Shown piece by piece: positions 1 to 8,193 of a DNA stretch of 25,697 nt. The stretch lies in the NCBI GenBank assembly GCA_045628085.1, contig JAZQOZ010000100.1, positions 1 to 25,697 on the forward strand, read 5' to 3'. A program made the translations under genes and the position numbers. The stretch's first letter is position 1, and each line of letters starts with the position of its first letter. Source of the stretch: Firm-04 sp045628085 (GTDB taxonomy: Bacteria; Bacillota; Clostridia; Oscillospirales; Ruminococcaceae). A model generated the notes under the pieces. It did no database searches and was not told the origin of the DNA. It saw only the letters and a program-made list of their open reading frames with translations.

Positions 1-1933
1 GGCACTCGGTATCTCCGAAAACGGTGCAGATGCGTGCGTATGCTGCGGACTGTTTCAGTATATCGCAGAAACACAGCGTGCGATCGTCGGACGATTCACG
101 GAGATCACCGTTCACGGCAAGGACGGCGTGATGGGACTGGATTCCAATGCACGGCGCAATCTGGAACTGACCGAAACGCTCCGTTCACATGAGAAAAAAG
201 GTTCATTGCTCGGTGTACTCGATCATACCGAAACGGCAATGGGCAGAAGAATGCTCCGCACATGGCTGGAACAGCCGCTGACTGCACCTGTCCGTATCAT
301 GGACAGACTGAATGCGGTCGAACTGCTGATGAAGCACAGCGTCACTATGACAGAATTGCGGTCGCTGCTCGATCAGGTCTTTGACCTTGAACGCCTGATG
401 TCGCGTGTCATGTTCCAGAAAGCGTCACCGCGCGACATGAAAGCGCTTTCGCAGACTGCCCTGCAATTACCGTCGATCAAGGAACAGCTCCGGACGCTGA
501 CACAGTCCAAACTGCTGACGAAACTCGAATCTGAAATTTCGCCGCTGACGGAGATATCCGACCTGATCGAGCGTGCGCTGACGGACGAGCCGCCGCTGCT
601 CATCAAGGACGGCGGTGTGATTCGGGACGGCTTTCATCAGGAACTCGATGCCCTGCGTCATGCGATGAATCACGGCGCTGACCTGATCGCGGAGATCGAA
701 TCACGCGAACGTGAACGCACCGGCATCAAGAATCTGAAAACCGGCTATAACCGCGTTTTCGGCTATTATCTGGAAGTTTCGCGCTCCTATTATGAGCAGG
801 TGCCGCCGGAATGGATCCGCAAGCAGACACTTGCAAACTGTGAGCGCTATATTACACAGGAACTGCGCGATGCAGAGAATACGATCGTCGGTGCAAAGGA
901 TAAGGCGCTTGCACTTGAAAGCGTGATTTTCTCGGAACTGCGTGATTTCCTTGCGCAGCAGCTCAAAACCGTACAGGAAACGGCGGCGGCAGTTGCGCAG
1001 GTGGATGTGCTGTGTTCACTGGCGCTGACAGCGCTTGAAAATGAATACTGCAAGCCGGAGATCTCCGTTGACGGCAAAATCGAGATCCATGACGGACGGC
1101 ATCCGGTCGTTGAGCAGATGCTGACGGATTCGGTCTTTGTGCCGAATGATGTCCTGCTCGATCAGAAGGCGAACCGTCTTGCCATTATCACCGGCCCGAA
1201 CATGAGCGGTAAATCGACCTATATGCGGCAGACGGCGCTGATCGTCCTGATGGCGCAGATGGGCAGCTTTGTACCGGCATCCTATGCGAAAATTTCCGTT
1301 GTCGATCAGATTTTCACGCGCGTCGGCGCATCCGATGACCTGACAGCAGGCGAATCGACATTTATGGTCGAAATGCACGAAGTATCAACGATCCTGAAAC
1401 GTGCGACTGCAAACAGTCTGGTCGTACTGGACGAGGTCGGACGCGGTACATCGACATTTGACGGCATCAGCATTGCACGGGCGGTTGCGGAATTTATCGC
1501 CGGAAAGAAGATCGGCTGCAAGACACTCTTTGCAACGCATTATCATGAACTGACGATGCTCGAAGGACAGTGTGAAGGCGTGCGGAATCTCAGTGTTGCC
1601 GTGAAAAAACACGGTGATACGATCCGTTTTCTGCGGAAGATCGTGGACGGCGCTGCGGATGACAGCTACGGCATTGAGGTCGCAAAGCTGGCAGGTCTGC
1701 CGACACAGGTGACAAACCGTGCGCGTGCGCTGCTCAGCGAACTGGAAGCGCAGTCGAAAGCGGAAAAGGAAAGCTATCAGGCGAAACTTGCGGCGGAATC
1801 CGCAGGGCAGATGTCATTCTCGGCAGATGCAGATGCACAGGTGATCTCGCAGCTTTCCAAGACGCACGTCAATGAGCTTTCCGATGCGGAATGCCGCGAA
1901 CTGCTGCTCGATCTGACGAATATGCTGCATTAA
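1..1933 (+). CDS. mutS: DNA mismatch repair protein MutS (5' end outside window)
   Basis: MutS recognises mismatches and, with MutL, starts repair in the cytoplasm. The frame is open from base 2, so the gene begins upstream; about 643 C-terminal residues are visible out of a usual 850-900. What is missing is the N-terminal mismatch-binding domain. Seen here: the core/lever region, including the MGLDSNARRNLEL segment near base 132, the ATPase Walker A GPNMSGKST (1193-1219), the Walker B segment VVLDEVGRG, and the FATHYHEL motif. The C-terminal tail ends in an Asp/Glu/Leu-rich stretch typical of the family's dimer region. It lies upstream of mutL on the same strand, as in many Firmicutes, although a decayed gene now separates the two. 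The ATPase is intact, so the product should be functional. Identification is secure. Confidence 0.97.
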   Translation, partial: ALGISENGADACVCCGLFQYIAETQRAIVGRFTEITVHGKDGVMGLDSNARRNLELTETLRSHEKKGSLLGVLDHTETAMGRRMLRTWLEQPLTAPVRIMDRLNAVELLMKHSVTMTELRSLLDQVFDLERLMSRVMFQKASPRDMKALSQTALQLPSIKEQLRTLTQSKLLTKLESEISPLTEISDLIERALTDEPPLLIKDGGVIRDGFHQELDALRHAMNHGADLIAEIESRERERTGIKNLKTGYNRVFGYYLEVSRSYYEQVPPEWIRKQTLANCERYITQELRDAENTIVGAKDKALALESVIFSELRDFLAQQLKTVQETAAAVAQVDVLCSLALTALENEYCKPEISVDGKIEIHDGRHPVVEQMLTDSVFVPNDVLLDQKANRLAIITGPNMSGKSTYMRQTALIVLMAQMGSFVPASYAKISVVDQIFTRVGASDDLTAGESTFMVEMHEVSTILKRATANSLVVLDEVGRGTSTFDGISIARAVAEFIAGKKIGCKTLFATHYHELTMLEGQCEGVRNLSVAVKKHGDTIRFLRKIVDGAADDSYGIEVAKLAGLPTQVTNRARALLSELEAQSKAEKESYQAKLAAESAGQMSFSADADAQVISQLSKTHVNELSDAECRELLLDLTNMLH

Positions 1934-1970
1934 CTTCGCAATGATTTGAAATGGGACGCTGCTCCAAATC

Positions 1971-1998
1971 CTGCCAAAGGGACTTGTCCCTTTGGCAG
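1971..1998 (+). repeat. Perfect 12-bp-stem hairpin, CCAAAGGGAC family copy 1
   Basis: CTGCCAAAGGGA pairs perfectly with TCCCTTTGGCAG around a CTTG loop, 37 nt after the mutS stop. No T-run follows, so it is not a classical terminator, though it could stabilise the mutS 3' end. Related hairpins occur at 4735-4756 and 13463-13485. Confidence 0.7.
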
Positions 1999-2022
1999 CA
2001 TACATCTTTGAGGGTTCAGAAA

Positions 2023-2345
2023 ATGGACTGCGTATATTATCATTTCAAAACACGCAATATCTCCGAGAAATGGAATACTGCGGCGATCGAGGATTTTCTT
2101 TGCGGTACCGGATTGTTTCCGGATGATTCGTTCACATCGCAGAAGCCGTTTCTCAGCATTTCACTGATGAATGAGAAGAACTTTGACAGTTGAAATGCGA
2201 ATTGCTATGACCGTGAAAAAACGAATTATATTGCGGTCTTGACGAATACAGACTGGTATTGGGACAATACGAAAAAGAGCAGATTCAGGCGGTGCTGGAC
2301 GGATTATCCGCGCTGCTGCATACGGAAATACAAGAGGATTGGTAG
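2023..2345 (+). pseudogene. Decayed small gene between mutS and mutL
   Basis: An ATG at 2023 with a good ribosome site (GAGGG at 2010-2014) opens a frame starting MDCVYYHFKTRNISEKW and stopping at TGA 2191-2193. The same frame continues sensibly after the stop (NANCYDREKTNYIAVLTNTD). At about 2260-2275 coding character moves to another frame, reading EKEQIQAVLDGLSALL and ending at TAG 2343-2345. One in-frame stop plus one frameshift in an otherwise coherent protein of about 107 residues points to a recent pseudogene. The TGA sits where a Trp codon (TGG) could have been; other genes here end in TGA, so it is read as stop. The family is not recognised with certainty; I infer a small cytoplasmic protein of unknown function. 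The 56-residue N-terminal piece could still be translated. Confidence 0.6.
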
Positions 2346-2354
2346 GGAGAGCAA

Positions 2355-4385
2355 GTGCCTGAAATTCACGTTTTACCGAAGGATATTGCCGAACTGATCG
2401 CGGCAGGAGAGGTCATTGAACGCCCTGCATCCGTGCTGAAAGAGCTGACCGAAAATGCGATTGATGCCGGCGCAAAGCGCATTACTGCGGAACTGAAACG
2501 CGGCGGTGTGCTGTATCTGCGTGTCACCGATGACGGCTGCGGCATTGCGCCGGAACAGGTGCAGACGGCATTTCTGCGCCATGCGACCAGTAAGATCCAG
2601 ACAGCAGAGGATCTGGAAACGATTTTTACACTTGGTTTTCGCGGCGAGGCGCTTGCATCTATTTGTGCCGTATCGCGCATGGAAATTCTGACACGGCAGA
2701 AGGGCGCGGAATACGGTACGCATTATGCTTTGGAGGGCGGCGAGGAGACTGCCTTTGAACAAAGCGGATGTCCGGAAGGTACGACTGTTGTCGTGCGTGA
2801 CCTGTTTTATAATGTTCCGGTACGCGCCGGATTTCTCAAAAAGGATACCGCAGAGGGCAATGCGGCGGCGAATATTTTTCAGAAAATTGCGCTGTCCCAT
2901 CCGGAGATATCATTCCGGCTGATACGCGAAAATAAGACGGAATTTGTCACGCCCGGTGACGGCGAATTGTTCTCCGCGATCTATGCGATCTTCGGCAAGG
3001 ATTTTGCGCGTGATCTGCTGCCCGTCAAGTATCAGGAGCAGGATAACGGCGGCATTTCCGTTACGGGATACACCATGAAACCGCTGTATTCACGCCCGAA
3101 CCGCGCACATCAGCTCTTTTTTGTCAACGGCAGATCGGTGCGCTCGATCACGCTCATCAATGCGATCGAAGAAGCCTATAAAACGCTCATCATGACAGGA
3201 AAATATCCTGCCTGTGTGCTGATGATCAGCGTATCGCCGCGCATTGTCGATGTCAATATGCATCCGACAAAAGCAGAGGTGCGTTTCTCCGATGAAAAGC
3301 GCCTGTATCATGCGGTATATTTTGCCGTGCTGAGCGCATTGGAGCAGAATCATCTGGTATATGAATTTCAGCTGCCGGAGCAGGCACAGCCGCAGCAGGA
3401 ACAATCGCGGACGGCATCCGCACCGGCAGTACCGGTTCAGCCTGTTCAGAGTGTTCAGCCGGTCATCAAGCCGCAGGTCTATACGCCGAAACGGGACTGG
3501 TTTGCGCCGGTCGCCGGAACGGACAGCAATACGCCGCAGCCGCTTTTTGAAAAGCAGCCGTCTGAACCGATCGCAGAACATCAGCCGCCGAAAAAGGCAG
3601 CTGTTCCGATACCGAACCCCGAACAGCCGCCCGTGATTCCGGAAAGTCTGAAAGCATTTCCGGAACTGACTGCACAGCCTGCGCCGCCGGTTCGTCCGAT
3701 GCCGCCGGAAGTACCTGCCGAACAGCCGCAGATAACGGAGAGATCTACAGCTGAAAAATCCGTTCTGCCGGATGAACCGACTGCACGGAATGCCGCAATA
3801 TCGGCAGTTCAGCGTGAGAAGATCACGGTGATCGGGGAATTGTTTGAGAATTATGTGCTTGCAGAGGCAGGAGAACAGTTTGTCATGATCGACAAGCACG
3901 CGGCGCATGAGCGCATTTTGTTTGAAAAATTCCGCACACGCGAATGCAAAGACCGTCAGACTTTGCTGACACCGGTGCGTGTCCTGCTGACGGCGGATGA
4001 GATCAGCGCATTGCAGGAGATGGAAGAAACACTGCTCGGATGCGGTTTTACATTTGATTTCAGCGAATCGCCGGTCGTACTGCTGACCGGTGTACCGCTA
4101 TCCTGTGCGGAGCTTGACCTCGATCAGATCGCGGCAGACCTTGCGGCGAACTGTGCAAAGCATCAGGCACAGCCCGATCTGCATTTGCTGGATGATATGT
4201 TCCATGATCTTGCGTGCAAGGCGGCGATCCGCGCCGGAACGCACAGCACAAAAGAAGAATTGCAGTCGCTTGCGGTGCAGGTCTGGGGGAATGAGCAGAT
4301 CCGGCATTGTCCGCACGGCAGACCGGTTTTGTTTTTGCTGTCGAAGTATCAGATCGAAAAGCAATTCCGCCGCATTCAGGACTAA
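2355..4385 (+). CDS. mutL: DNA mismatch repair endonuclease MutL
   Basis: MutL links mismatch recognition by MutS to strand incision. The GTG start at 2355 is chosen because AGGGAGA lies just upstream and the protein begins exactly at the conserved IxVLPxxIAxxIAAGEVIxRPAS region. The N-terminal GHKL ATPase shows ENAIDAGA (33-40), DDGCGI (59-64) and GFRGEAL (94-100). A low-complexity Pro/Gln/Glu linker spans roughly 345-480. The C-terminal domain has the endonuclease metal site: DKHAAHERILFE (513-524), ACKAAIRAG (620-628) and CPHGRP (652-657). This makes it an incising MutL, expected in an organism without MutH. One oddity is Lys in the usual Gln position of the DQHA motif. At 676 residues it is a normal length. 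It begins 10 nt after the pseudogene. Confidence 0.96.
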   Translation: MPEIHVLPKDIAELIAAGEVIERPASVLKELTENAIDAGAKRITAELKRGGVLYLRVTDDGCGIAPEQVQTAFLRHATSKIQTAEDLETIFTLGFRGEALASICAVSRMEILTRQKGAEYGTHYALEGGEETAFEQSGCPEGTTVVVRDLFYNVPVRAGFLKKDTAEGNAAANIFQKIALSHPEISFRLIRENKTEFVTPGDGELFSAIYAIFGKDFARDLLPVKYQEQDNGGISVTGYTMKPLYSRPNRAHQLFFVNGRSVRSITLINAIEEAYKTLIMTGKYPACVLMISVSPRIVDVNMHPTKAEVRFSDEKRLYHAVYFAVLSALEQNHLVYEFQLPEQAQPQQEQSRTASAPAVPVQPVQSVQPVIKPQVYTPKRDWFAPVAGTDSNTPQPLFEKQPSEPIAEHQPPKKAAVPIPNPEQPPVIPESLKAFPELTAQPAPPVRPMPPEVPAEQPQITERSTAEKSVLPDEPTARNAAISAVQREKITVIGELFENYVLAEAGEQFVMIDKHAAHERILFEKFRTRECKDRQTLLTPVRVLLTADEISALQEMEETLLGCGFTFDFSESPVVLLTGVPLSCAELDLDQIAADLAANCAKHQAQPDLHLLDDMFHDLACKAAIRAGTHSTKEELQSLAVQVWGNEQIRHCPHGRPVLFLLSKYQIEKQFRRIQD

Positions 4386-4389
4386 CCGG

Positions 4390-4465
4390 CCGCGCAGGGC
4401 GCGGTGCCGTTATCGCTTCCCGGTTCTATGAGCGTGCAGGGGGATGTTTTCTGAGCGTTTCAACT
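4390..4465 (+). repeat. Three-copy intergenic element, copy R1
   Basis: Parts in order: GC hairpin CCGCGC-AGG-GCGCGG (4390-4404), 7-nt gap, box 1 ATCGCTTCCCGGTT (4412-4425), 22-nt variable spacer, box 2 TTTCTGAGCGTTTCAACT (4448-4465). It starts 5 nt after the mutL stop. The same parts with the same spacings recur at 4594-4669 and 13354-13429. Confidence 0.75.
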
Positions 4466-4724
4466 GCGCATGGGACATGAGTGACGCATACGATGCTGAG
4501 CGTTTCGCATAGGCAGGGGGCATAAGCGTTTATGCAATGTGTCGGCAGGATGAATGATTCTGCATTGCGACATCTTACGAACGGGAAGCGGAAGTCGGCA
4601 GGGCCGACAGCCGAAATCGCTTCCCGGTTCTATAAGCGCACGGAGATAAGATTTCTGAGCGTTTCAACTGCGCATGGGACATGAGTGACGCATACGATGC
4701 TGAGTACTTCACACAGGCAGGAAT
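4412..4724 (+). repeat. Tandem duplication in the mutL-miaA gap
   Basis: A 50-bp stretch is identical at 4451-4500 and 4655-4704 (offset 204 bp). Weaker similarity extends upstream to the ATCGCTTCCCGGTT boxes at 4412 and 4616, and downstream into CAxGCAGG sequences. Between the copies (4505-4590) lie further partial copies of the AGCGTTT word. The 4386-4800 gap holds no supported gene; it is filled by this duplication and short hairpins. Confidence 0.85.
4594..4669 (+). repeat. Three-copy intergenic element, copy R2
   Basis: Hairpin GTCGGC-AGG-GCCGAC (4594-4608), 7-nt gap, box 1 (4616-4629), 22-nt spacer, box 2 (4652-4669). The upstream sequence GAACGGGAAGCG (4579-4590) also pairs, with one bulge, to CGCTTCCCGGTTC overlapping box 1. 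In this copy, box 1 can therefore close a larger stem around the GC hairpin. Confidence 0.75.
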
Positions 4725-4734
4725 TGAAGAATAT

Positions 4735-4756
4735 CAAAAGGAACATTGTCCTTTTG
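4735..4756 (+). repeat. Hairpin, CCAAAGGGAC family copy 2
   Basis: CAAAAGGA and TCCTTTTG form an 8-bp stem with loop ACATTG, 66 nt after box 2 of element R2 and 44 nt before the miaA start. A second palindrome, ACCCATTATGGGT, follows at 4758-4770. Confidence 0.6.
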
Positions 4757-4800
4757 CACCCATTATGGGTACGAATGTTATACCAAAGGAGAATGCGGAA

Positions 4801-5769
4801 ATGGAGCAGAAACCGCTGATCGCGGCTGTTGTCGGGGCAACGGCATCCGGCAAGACAGCACTCGGCGTTGAAATCGCAAAAGCACATAACGGCGAGATCA
4901 TATCGGCAGATTCCATGCAGATCTATCAGGGCTTGGATATCGCAACAGCGAAACCGACTGCCGAAGAAATGCAGGGCGTTCCGCATCATCTGATCTCAGT
5001 CCTGCCGCCGGAACAGGCTTGCTCCGTTGCGGATTATGTCGAAATGGCACGGGGAATCATTGCGGATATACTTGCAAGAAATAAACTGCCGGTCATTGTC
5101 GGCGGAACGGGGCTGTACGTGGATTCACTGCTTGATAATATCCAGTTTCCGGATATTCCGGCAGATGATGCGCTTCGTGCGGCACTTCAGGCAGAGGCGG
5201 ATGCGGAAGGCAATGCCGCGATGCTCGAAAAACTCCGTGCCTGCGATCCGGAATCTGCGGCGCGGCTGCATGAAAATAATCTGCGGCGCATCATCCGCGC
5301 ACTGGAAGTCTATACGCTGACGGGTATTCCGCTTTCCGAACACGCAAGGCGCAGCAGGGCAGTACCGCCGCCGTGGGATGTTCTGCGCATCGGCATCGGA
5401 TTTGAGGATCGGGAAAAGCAGTATGCGCGGATCCGTGCGCGTGTCGATCAGATGCTCGATATGGGCCTTGCAGAGGAAGTCCGTGCGGAATTTGAATCCG
5501 GCAGACGGCGTGATACAGCGGCAATGGCGATCGGCTACAAGGAACTTCTGCCGTGGCTGCGCGGTGAGGAGAAACTTGAAGAAGGCATTCTGCGCGTTAA
5601 GCAGGAGACTTGCCGCTATGCCAAGCGGCAGGGAACATGGTTTCGTCGGAATACACAAACGAATTGGATCGTGCGAGATGCCGTTTGTGACGAAAGCCGA
5701 ATTTTAGTAAACGCAGAAAAAATGTTTCAAAATAACTTGGCGAAACGGGACGCTTGTGTTATAATATAA
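4801..5769 (+). CDS. miaA: tRNA dimethylallyltransferase MiaA
   Basis: MiaA transfers a dimethylallyl group to N6 of A37 in tRNAs that read UNN codons. The ATG at 4801 is chosen over the in-frame ATG at 4681. It has a clear AAAGGAG 7-13 nt upstream, and the protein starts at the conserved P-loop region, whereas the earlier start lies inside the repeat duplication. Motifs from this start are P-loop GATASGKT (12-19), the substrate segment DSMQIYQGLDIATAKP (37-52) and VGGTGLYVDSLL near residue 100. The C-terminal KRQGTWFRR segment is also typical. The length of 322 residues is normal. mutL-miaA-hfq is a conserved order. The 3' end contains the hfq promoter. Confidence 0.95.
   Translation: MEQKPLIAAVVGATASGKTALGVEIAKAHNGEIISADSMQIYQGLDIATAKPTAEEMQGVPHHLISVLPPEQACSVADYVEMARGIIADILARNKLPVIVGGTGLYVDSLLDNIQFPDIPADDALRAALQAEADAEGNAAMLEKLRACDPESAARLHENNLRRIIRALEVYTLTGIPLSEHARRSRAVPPPWDVLRIGIGFEDREKQYARIRARVDQMLDMGLAEEVRAEFESGRRRDTAAMAIGYKELLPWLRGEEKLEEGILRVKQETCRYAKRQGTWFRRNTQTNWIVRDAVCDESRILVNAEKMFQNNLAKRDACVII
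5737..5765 (+). promoter_or_regulatory. Sigma-A-type promoter for hfq operon
   Basis: TTGGCG (5737-5742), an exact 17-bp spacer and a perfect TATAAT (5760-5765). It lies in the last codons of miaA, about 100 nt before hfq. Transcription should start near 5772, giving a leader of about 90 nt. Confidence 0.85.
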
Positions 5770-5862
5770 TATGTGTAGTTGCTGACAGGCGAAGTATGTC
5801 CTGCGGCGGCTGAACAGGCATATACATATTGTGCTAATATAAAAGAAATGAGGCAAGAAACC

Positions 5863-6114
5863 ATGACCAACAAAGGACTTAATCTTCAGGATGTTTTTCT
5901 GAATCAGGCTCGCAAGGAGCGCCTGCCGCTGACCATTTTCCTGACCAACGGCTATCAGTTCAAGGGCATTATCCGCGGCTTTGATTCGTTTATTGTCATT
6001 CTGGAAACAGACGGCAGACAGCAGCTTGTCTATAAGCACGCGATCTCTACGATCGTTCCTGCAAGACCGATCTCGATTCTGGATGCTATGGAGCAGCGCG
6101 AGGACGCTGAGTAA
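5863..6114 (+). CDS. hfq: RNA chaperone Hfq
   Basis: Hfq forms a hexameric Sm-like ring that binds A-rich and U-rich RNA and assists small RNA pairing. The 83-residue product shows LNLQDVFLNQARKERLPL, the family's proximal-face region with the Q and FLN positions, then Sm1 (TIFLTNGYQFKGIIRGFDSF) and Sm2 with the diagnostic YKHAIST. The start at 5863 is preferred because GAGG lies 9 nt upstream and the length matches the family; an in-frame ATG at 5848 would add five residues. The C-terminal tail is short and acidic (MEQREDAE), unlike the long tails of enterobacterial Hfq. It is the first gene of the operon and is followed after 5 nt by the HlyD-like gene. Confidence 0.95.
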   Translation: MTNKGLNLQDVFLNQARKERLPLTIFLTNGYQFKGIIRGFDSFIVILETDGRQQLVYKHAISTIVPARPISILDAMEQREDAE

Positions 6115-6119
6115 GCCGC

Positions 6120-7379
6120 ATGAACGAAATTACAACGCGAATCCTCAAATTTTTACTGCTGGTGTTCGCCGTTGTACTGGCTTCTTCCATTTTCTATCAT
6201 TTGTTCTTTACGAACTATGAAACCGAAAATGCGACCTATTATGAAGTCAGCGATGTTTCGAGCTTTCAGGGTGTCTATGTCCGTGATGAGAGCGTGGAGT
6301 CGTATTCCGGTACGGGCGCAGTCCGCTACTGTGTCGATGACGGCGCGAAACTCGGTGTCGGCAGCGTTATCGCAGAGGTCTATTCCGATGCGGTGCAGAT
6401 TGATCTGCGCAGCCGTATTGCCGAGAAGGAAGACGAGATCGCAATGCTCCGAAAGATCGAGAATCCCGGCACCAGTGAAAATGCACAGCCGGCAAATCTC
6501 GCTTCGCTGATCAATGAACAGTTCAAAAGCATGATCCGGCTGCGTGAACGGCAGGATTATTCTGCAATGAGCAATGCCAAGCAGGATATGACTGTGCTGA
6601 TGAGCACCTATGAAAAAGTGACCGGATCCGGCGTTGATTTCAATGACAGGATCGTTGCGCTGGAAGACGAAGTCTCCAGACTGACTGCGCAGCTTTCTGC
6701 ACCGGAGAAAACGATCCCTGCACCGGAAAGTGCTTATTTTGTCAGCTTCGTGGACGGATATGAGGATATCCTGACACCGGATAAAATGTATACGCTGACA
6801 CCGGAGCAGCTCAGCGGAATTTCCGATGACGGTACGCTCACCGCGACCAATGCGGGCGAGCAGGTGATCGGCAAGCTGATCCGGGATTATGCTTGGTATA
6901 TTGTCGGTGTGTTCGATAACCGGAAAATGCATCTCTCCGAGGGCGATAGGACAAAGATCCGTCTGGAATCCGTTCCGCAGGAATTGACTGTCGAGGTCGT
7001 TTCACTCTATGCAACAGGCGAAATTGATAAAACACAGGCGGTTTTCCGCTGCGATGAGCTGACGCATGATACCGTTCAGCACCGCACGGAACGTGTCGAG
7101 ATCGTGCGCGATACCGTTGAGGGTATCCGTGTGCCGCGTTCCGCGATCCGTTTCAAAACGCTCACAGAGGAGCAGACGGACGAGGACGGCAATGTTACTA
7201 CAACAACAAACGATTATAAGGGTGTGTATGTTCTGGTTGGTGAAACACCGGAATTTCGCAAAATTGATGTCATTTATGAGGACGAGAACTACTATCTCTC
7301 CAGCCTTGATGCAGGAGGCGGCTATATCGCACTCTATGACGATATTATCGTGAAGGGAGTAATGGCGGATGGCGAATGA
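6120..7379 (+). CDS. HlyD/membrane-fusion-like membrane-anchored protein
   Basis: The product has 419 residues. One N-terminal membrane segment (about 9-31) is followed by a large extracytoplasmic part. A lipoyl-like half motif around residues 60-90 (YCVDDGAKLGVGSVIAEVYS) leads into a charged helical stretch (about 96-190) with a heptad-like pattern. A beta-rich region after that matches adaptor-type folds. This is the general plan of HlyD/RND-type membrane-fusion proteins, but no ABC or RND partner is adjacent. The gene overlaps yggS by 11 nt and sits directly before sepF, so a role at the cell envelope or division site is possible but is only inference. The ATG follows the hfq stop by 5 nt with only a weak ribosome site, which suggests translational coupling. 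Confidence 0.75.
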   Translation: MNEITTRILKFLLLVFAVVLASSIFYHLFFTNYETENATYYEVSDVSSFQGVYVRDESVESYSGTGAVRYCVDDGAKLGVGSVIAEVYSDAVQIDLRSRIAEKEDEIAMLRKIENPGTSENAQPANLASLINEQFKSMIRLRERQDYSAMSNAKQDMTVLMSTYEKVTGSGVDFNDRIVALEDEVSRLTAQLSAPEKTIPAPESAYFVSFVDGYEDILTPDKMYTLTPEQLSGISDDGTLTATNAGEQVIGKLIRDYAWYIVGVFDNRKMHLSEGDRTKIRLESVPQELTVEVVSLYATGEIDKTQAVFRCDELTHDTVQHRTERVEIVRDTVEGIRVPRSAIRFKTLTEEQTDEDGNVTTTTNDYKGVYVLVGETPEFRKIDVIYEDENYYLSSLDAGGGYIALYDDIIVKGVMADGE

Positions 7380-8103
7380 GTTTGCGCCCTGCACAGACGC
7401 GCAGAAGCAGGCTGTTCTGGAACGGCTTGCTGTCATCCGGCAGAATATTGCCGAAAGCTGTGCCGCCGCAGGCAGAGAAACGGATTCGGTCACGCTGATG
7501 GCTGTCACAAAGACCGTGTCGCCGGAGCTGATCAACCTTGCGGTCGATCAGGGCGTGCGTGTACTCGGTGAGAATCGGGTGCAGGAATTCCTTTCCAAGC
7601 GCGATGATTACCGCAGCAGTGCAGAAGTCCAGTTTATCGGACATTTGCAGACCAATAAGGTCAGACAGATCATTGATAAGGTCTCGATGATCCAGTCCGT
7701 GGACAGCCTGCATCTCGCAGAGGCGATCGACAAAGCCGCTGCACAGCAGGGCATCGTTATGCCGATCCTGCTGGAAGTCAATATCGGCGGTGAGGAAAGC
7801 AAATCCGGCGTGACACCGGCGGCGCTTCCGCAGCTCCTTGCGGATGCCGGAAAACTGCCGCATCTTCGCGTGGACGGGCTGATGACCATTCCCCCGCCGT
7901 GTTCGGATGAAGCACGGCAGATACAGACCTTTACGGCAATGCAGCAGCTCTATCAGCAGATGCAGCAGCTTGCTCCGCTGAAGATCCTCTCGATGGGAAT
8001 GTCCGGCGATTATGCCGCGGCGATCCGATGCGGTGCAACGATTGTTCGTATCGGCAGCGCACTGTTCGGCGCAAGATATTATCCGCCGCCGGCACTGCAC
8101 TGA
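7369..8103 (+). CDS. yggS: YggS-family PLP homeostasis protein (YlmE type)
   Basis: This cytoplasmic PLP-binding protein has an alanine-racemase-like barrel without known catalysis and balances vitamin B6 and amino acid pools. Visible family motifs are MAVTKTV, with the PLP lysine at K48, then LGENRVQE, FIGHLQTNK, the VNIGGEESKSG segment, DGLMTIPP and LSMGMSGDY. The C-terminal VRIGSALFGAR matches the phosphate-binding end of the family. The length is 244 residues, about ten longer at the N-terminus than E. coli YggS. AAGGGAG at 7353-7359 supports the ATG at 7369, which overlaps the previous gene. Position before sepF is the classic Firmicutes arrangement (ylmE-ylmF). Confidence 0.95.
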   Translation: MANEFAPCTDAQKQAVLERLAVIRQNIAESCAAAGRETDSVTLMAVTKTVSPELINLAVDQGVRVLGENRVQEFLSKRDDYRSSAEVQFIGHLQTNKVRQIIDKVSMIQSVDSLHLAEAIDKAAAQQGIVMPILLEVNIGGEESKSGVTPAALPQLLADAGKLPHLRVDGLMTIPPPCSDEARQIQTFTAMQQLYQQMQQLAPLKILSMGMSGDYAAAIRCGATIVRIGSALFGARYYPPPALH

Positions 8104-8193
8104 TTTTGAATGCAATTATGATATCCGTTCGGGCAGATGATACTGCCTCTGCGGATTCCGGAAATATCAACCAGAAAGAAAAGGAGAATTCAG

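Noticed and set aside
2191..2193. TGA read as tryptophan (alternative genetic code)
   Set aside because: TGA ends several intact genes here, such as psd and the LRR gene, and a frameshift follows in the same decayed gene.
3090..3908. 272-codon minus-strand frame opposite mutL
   Set aside because: Arg/Cys/Leu-rich composition typical of antisense to a GC-biased gene; mutL is intact on the other strand.
4681..4800. Upstream in-frame start for miaA
   Set aside because: It lies inside the duplicated repeat, adds 40 residues not typical of MiaA, and has no ribosome site; the ATG at 4801 has one.
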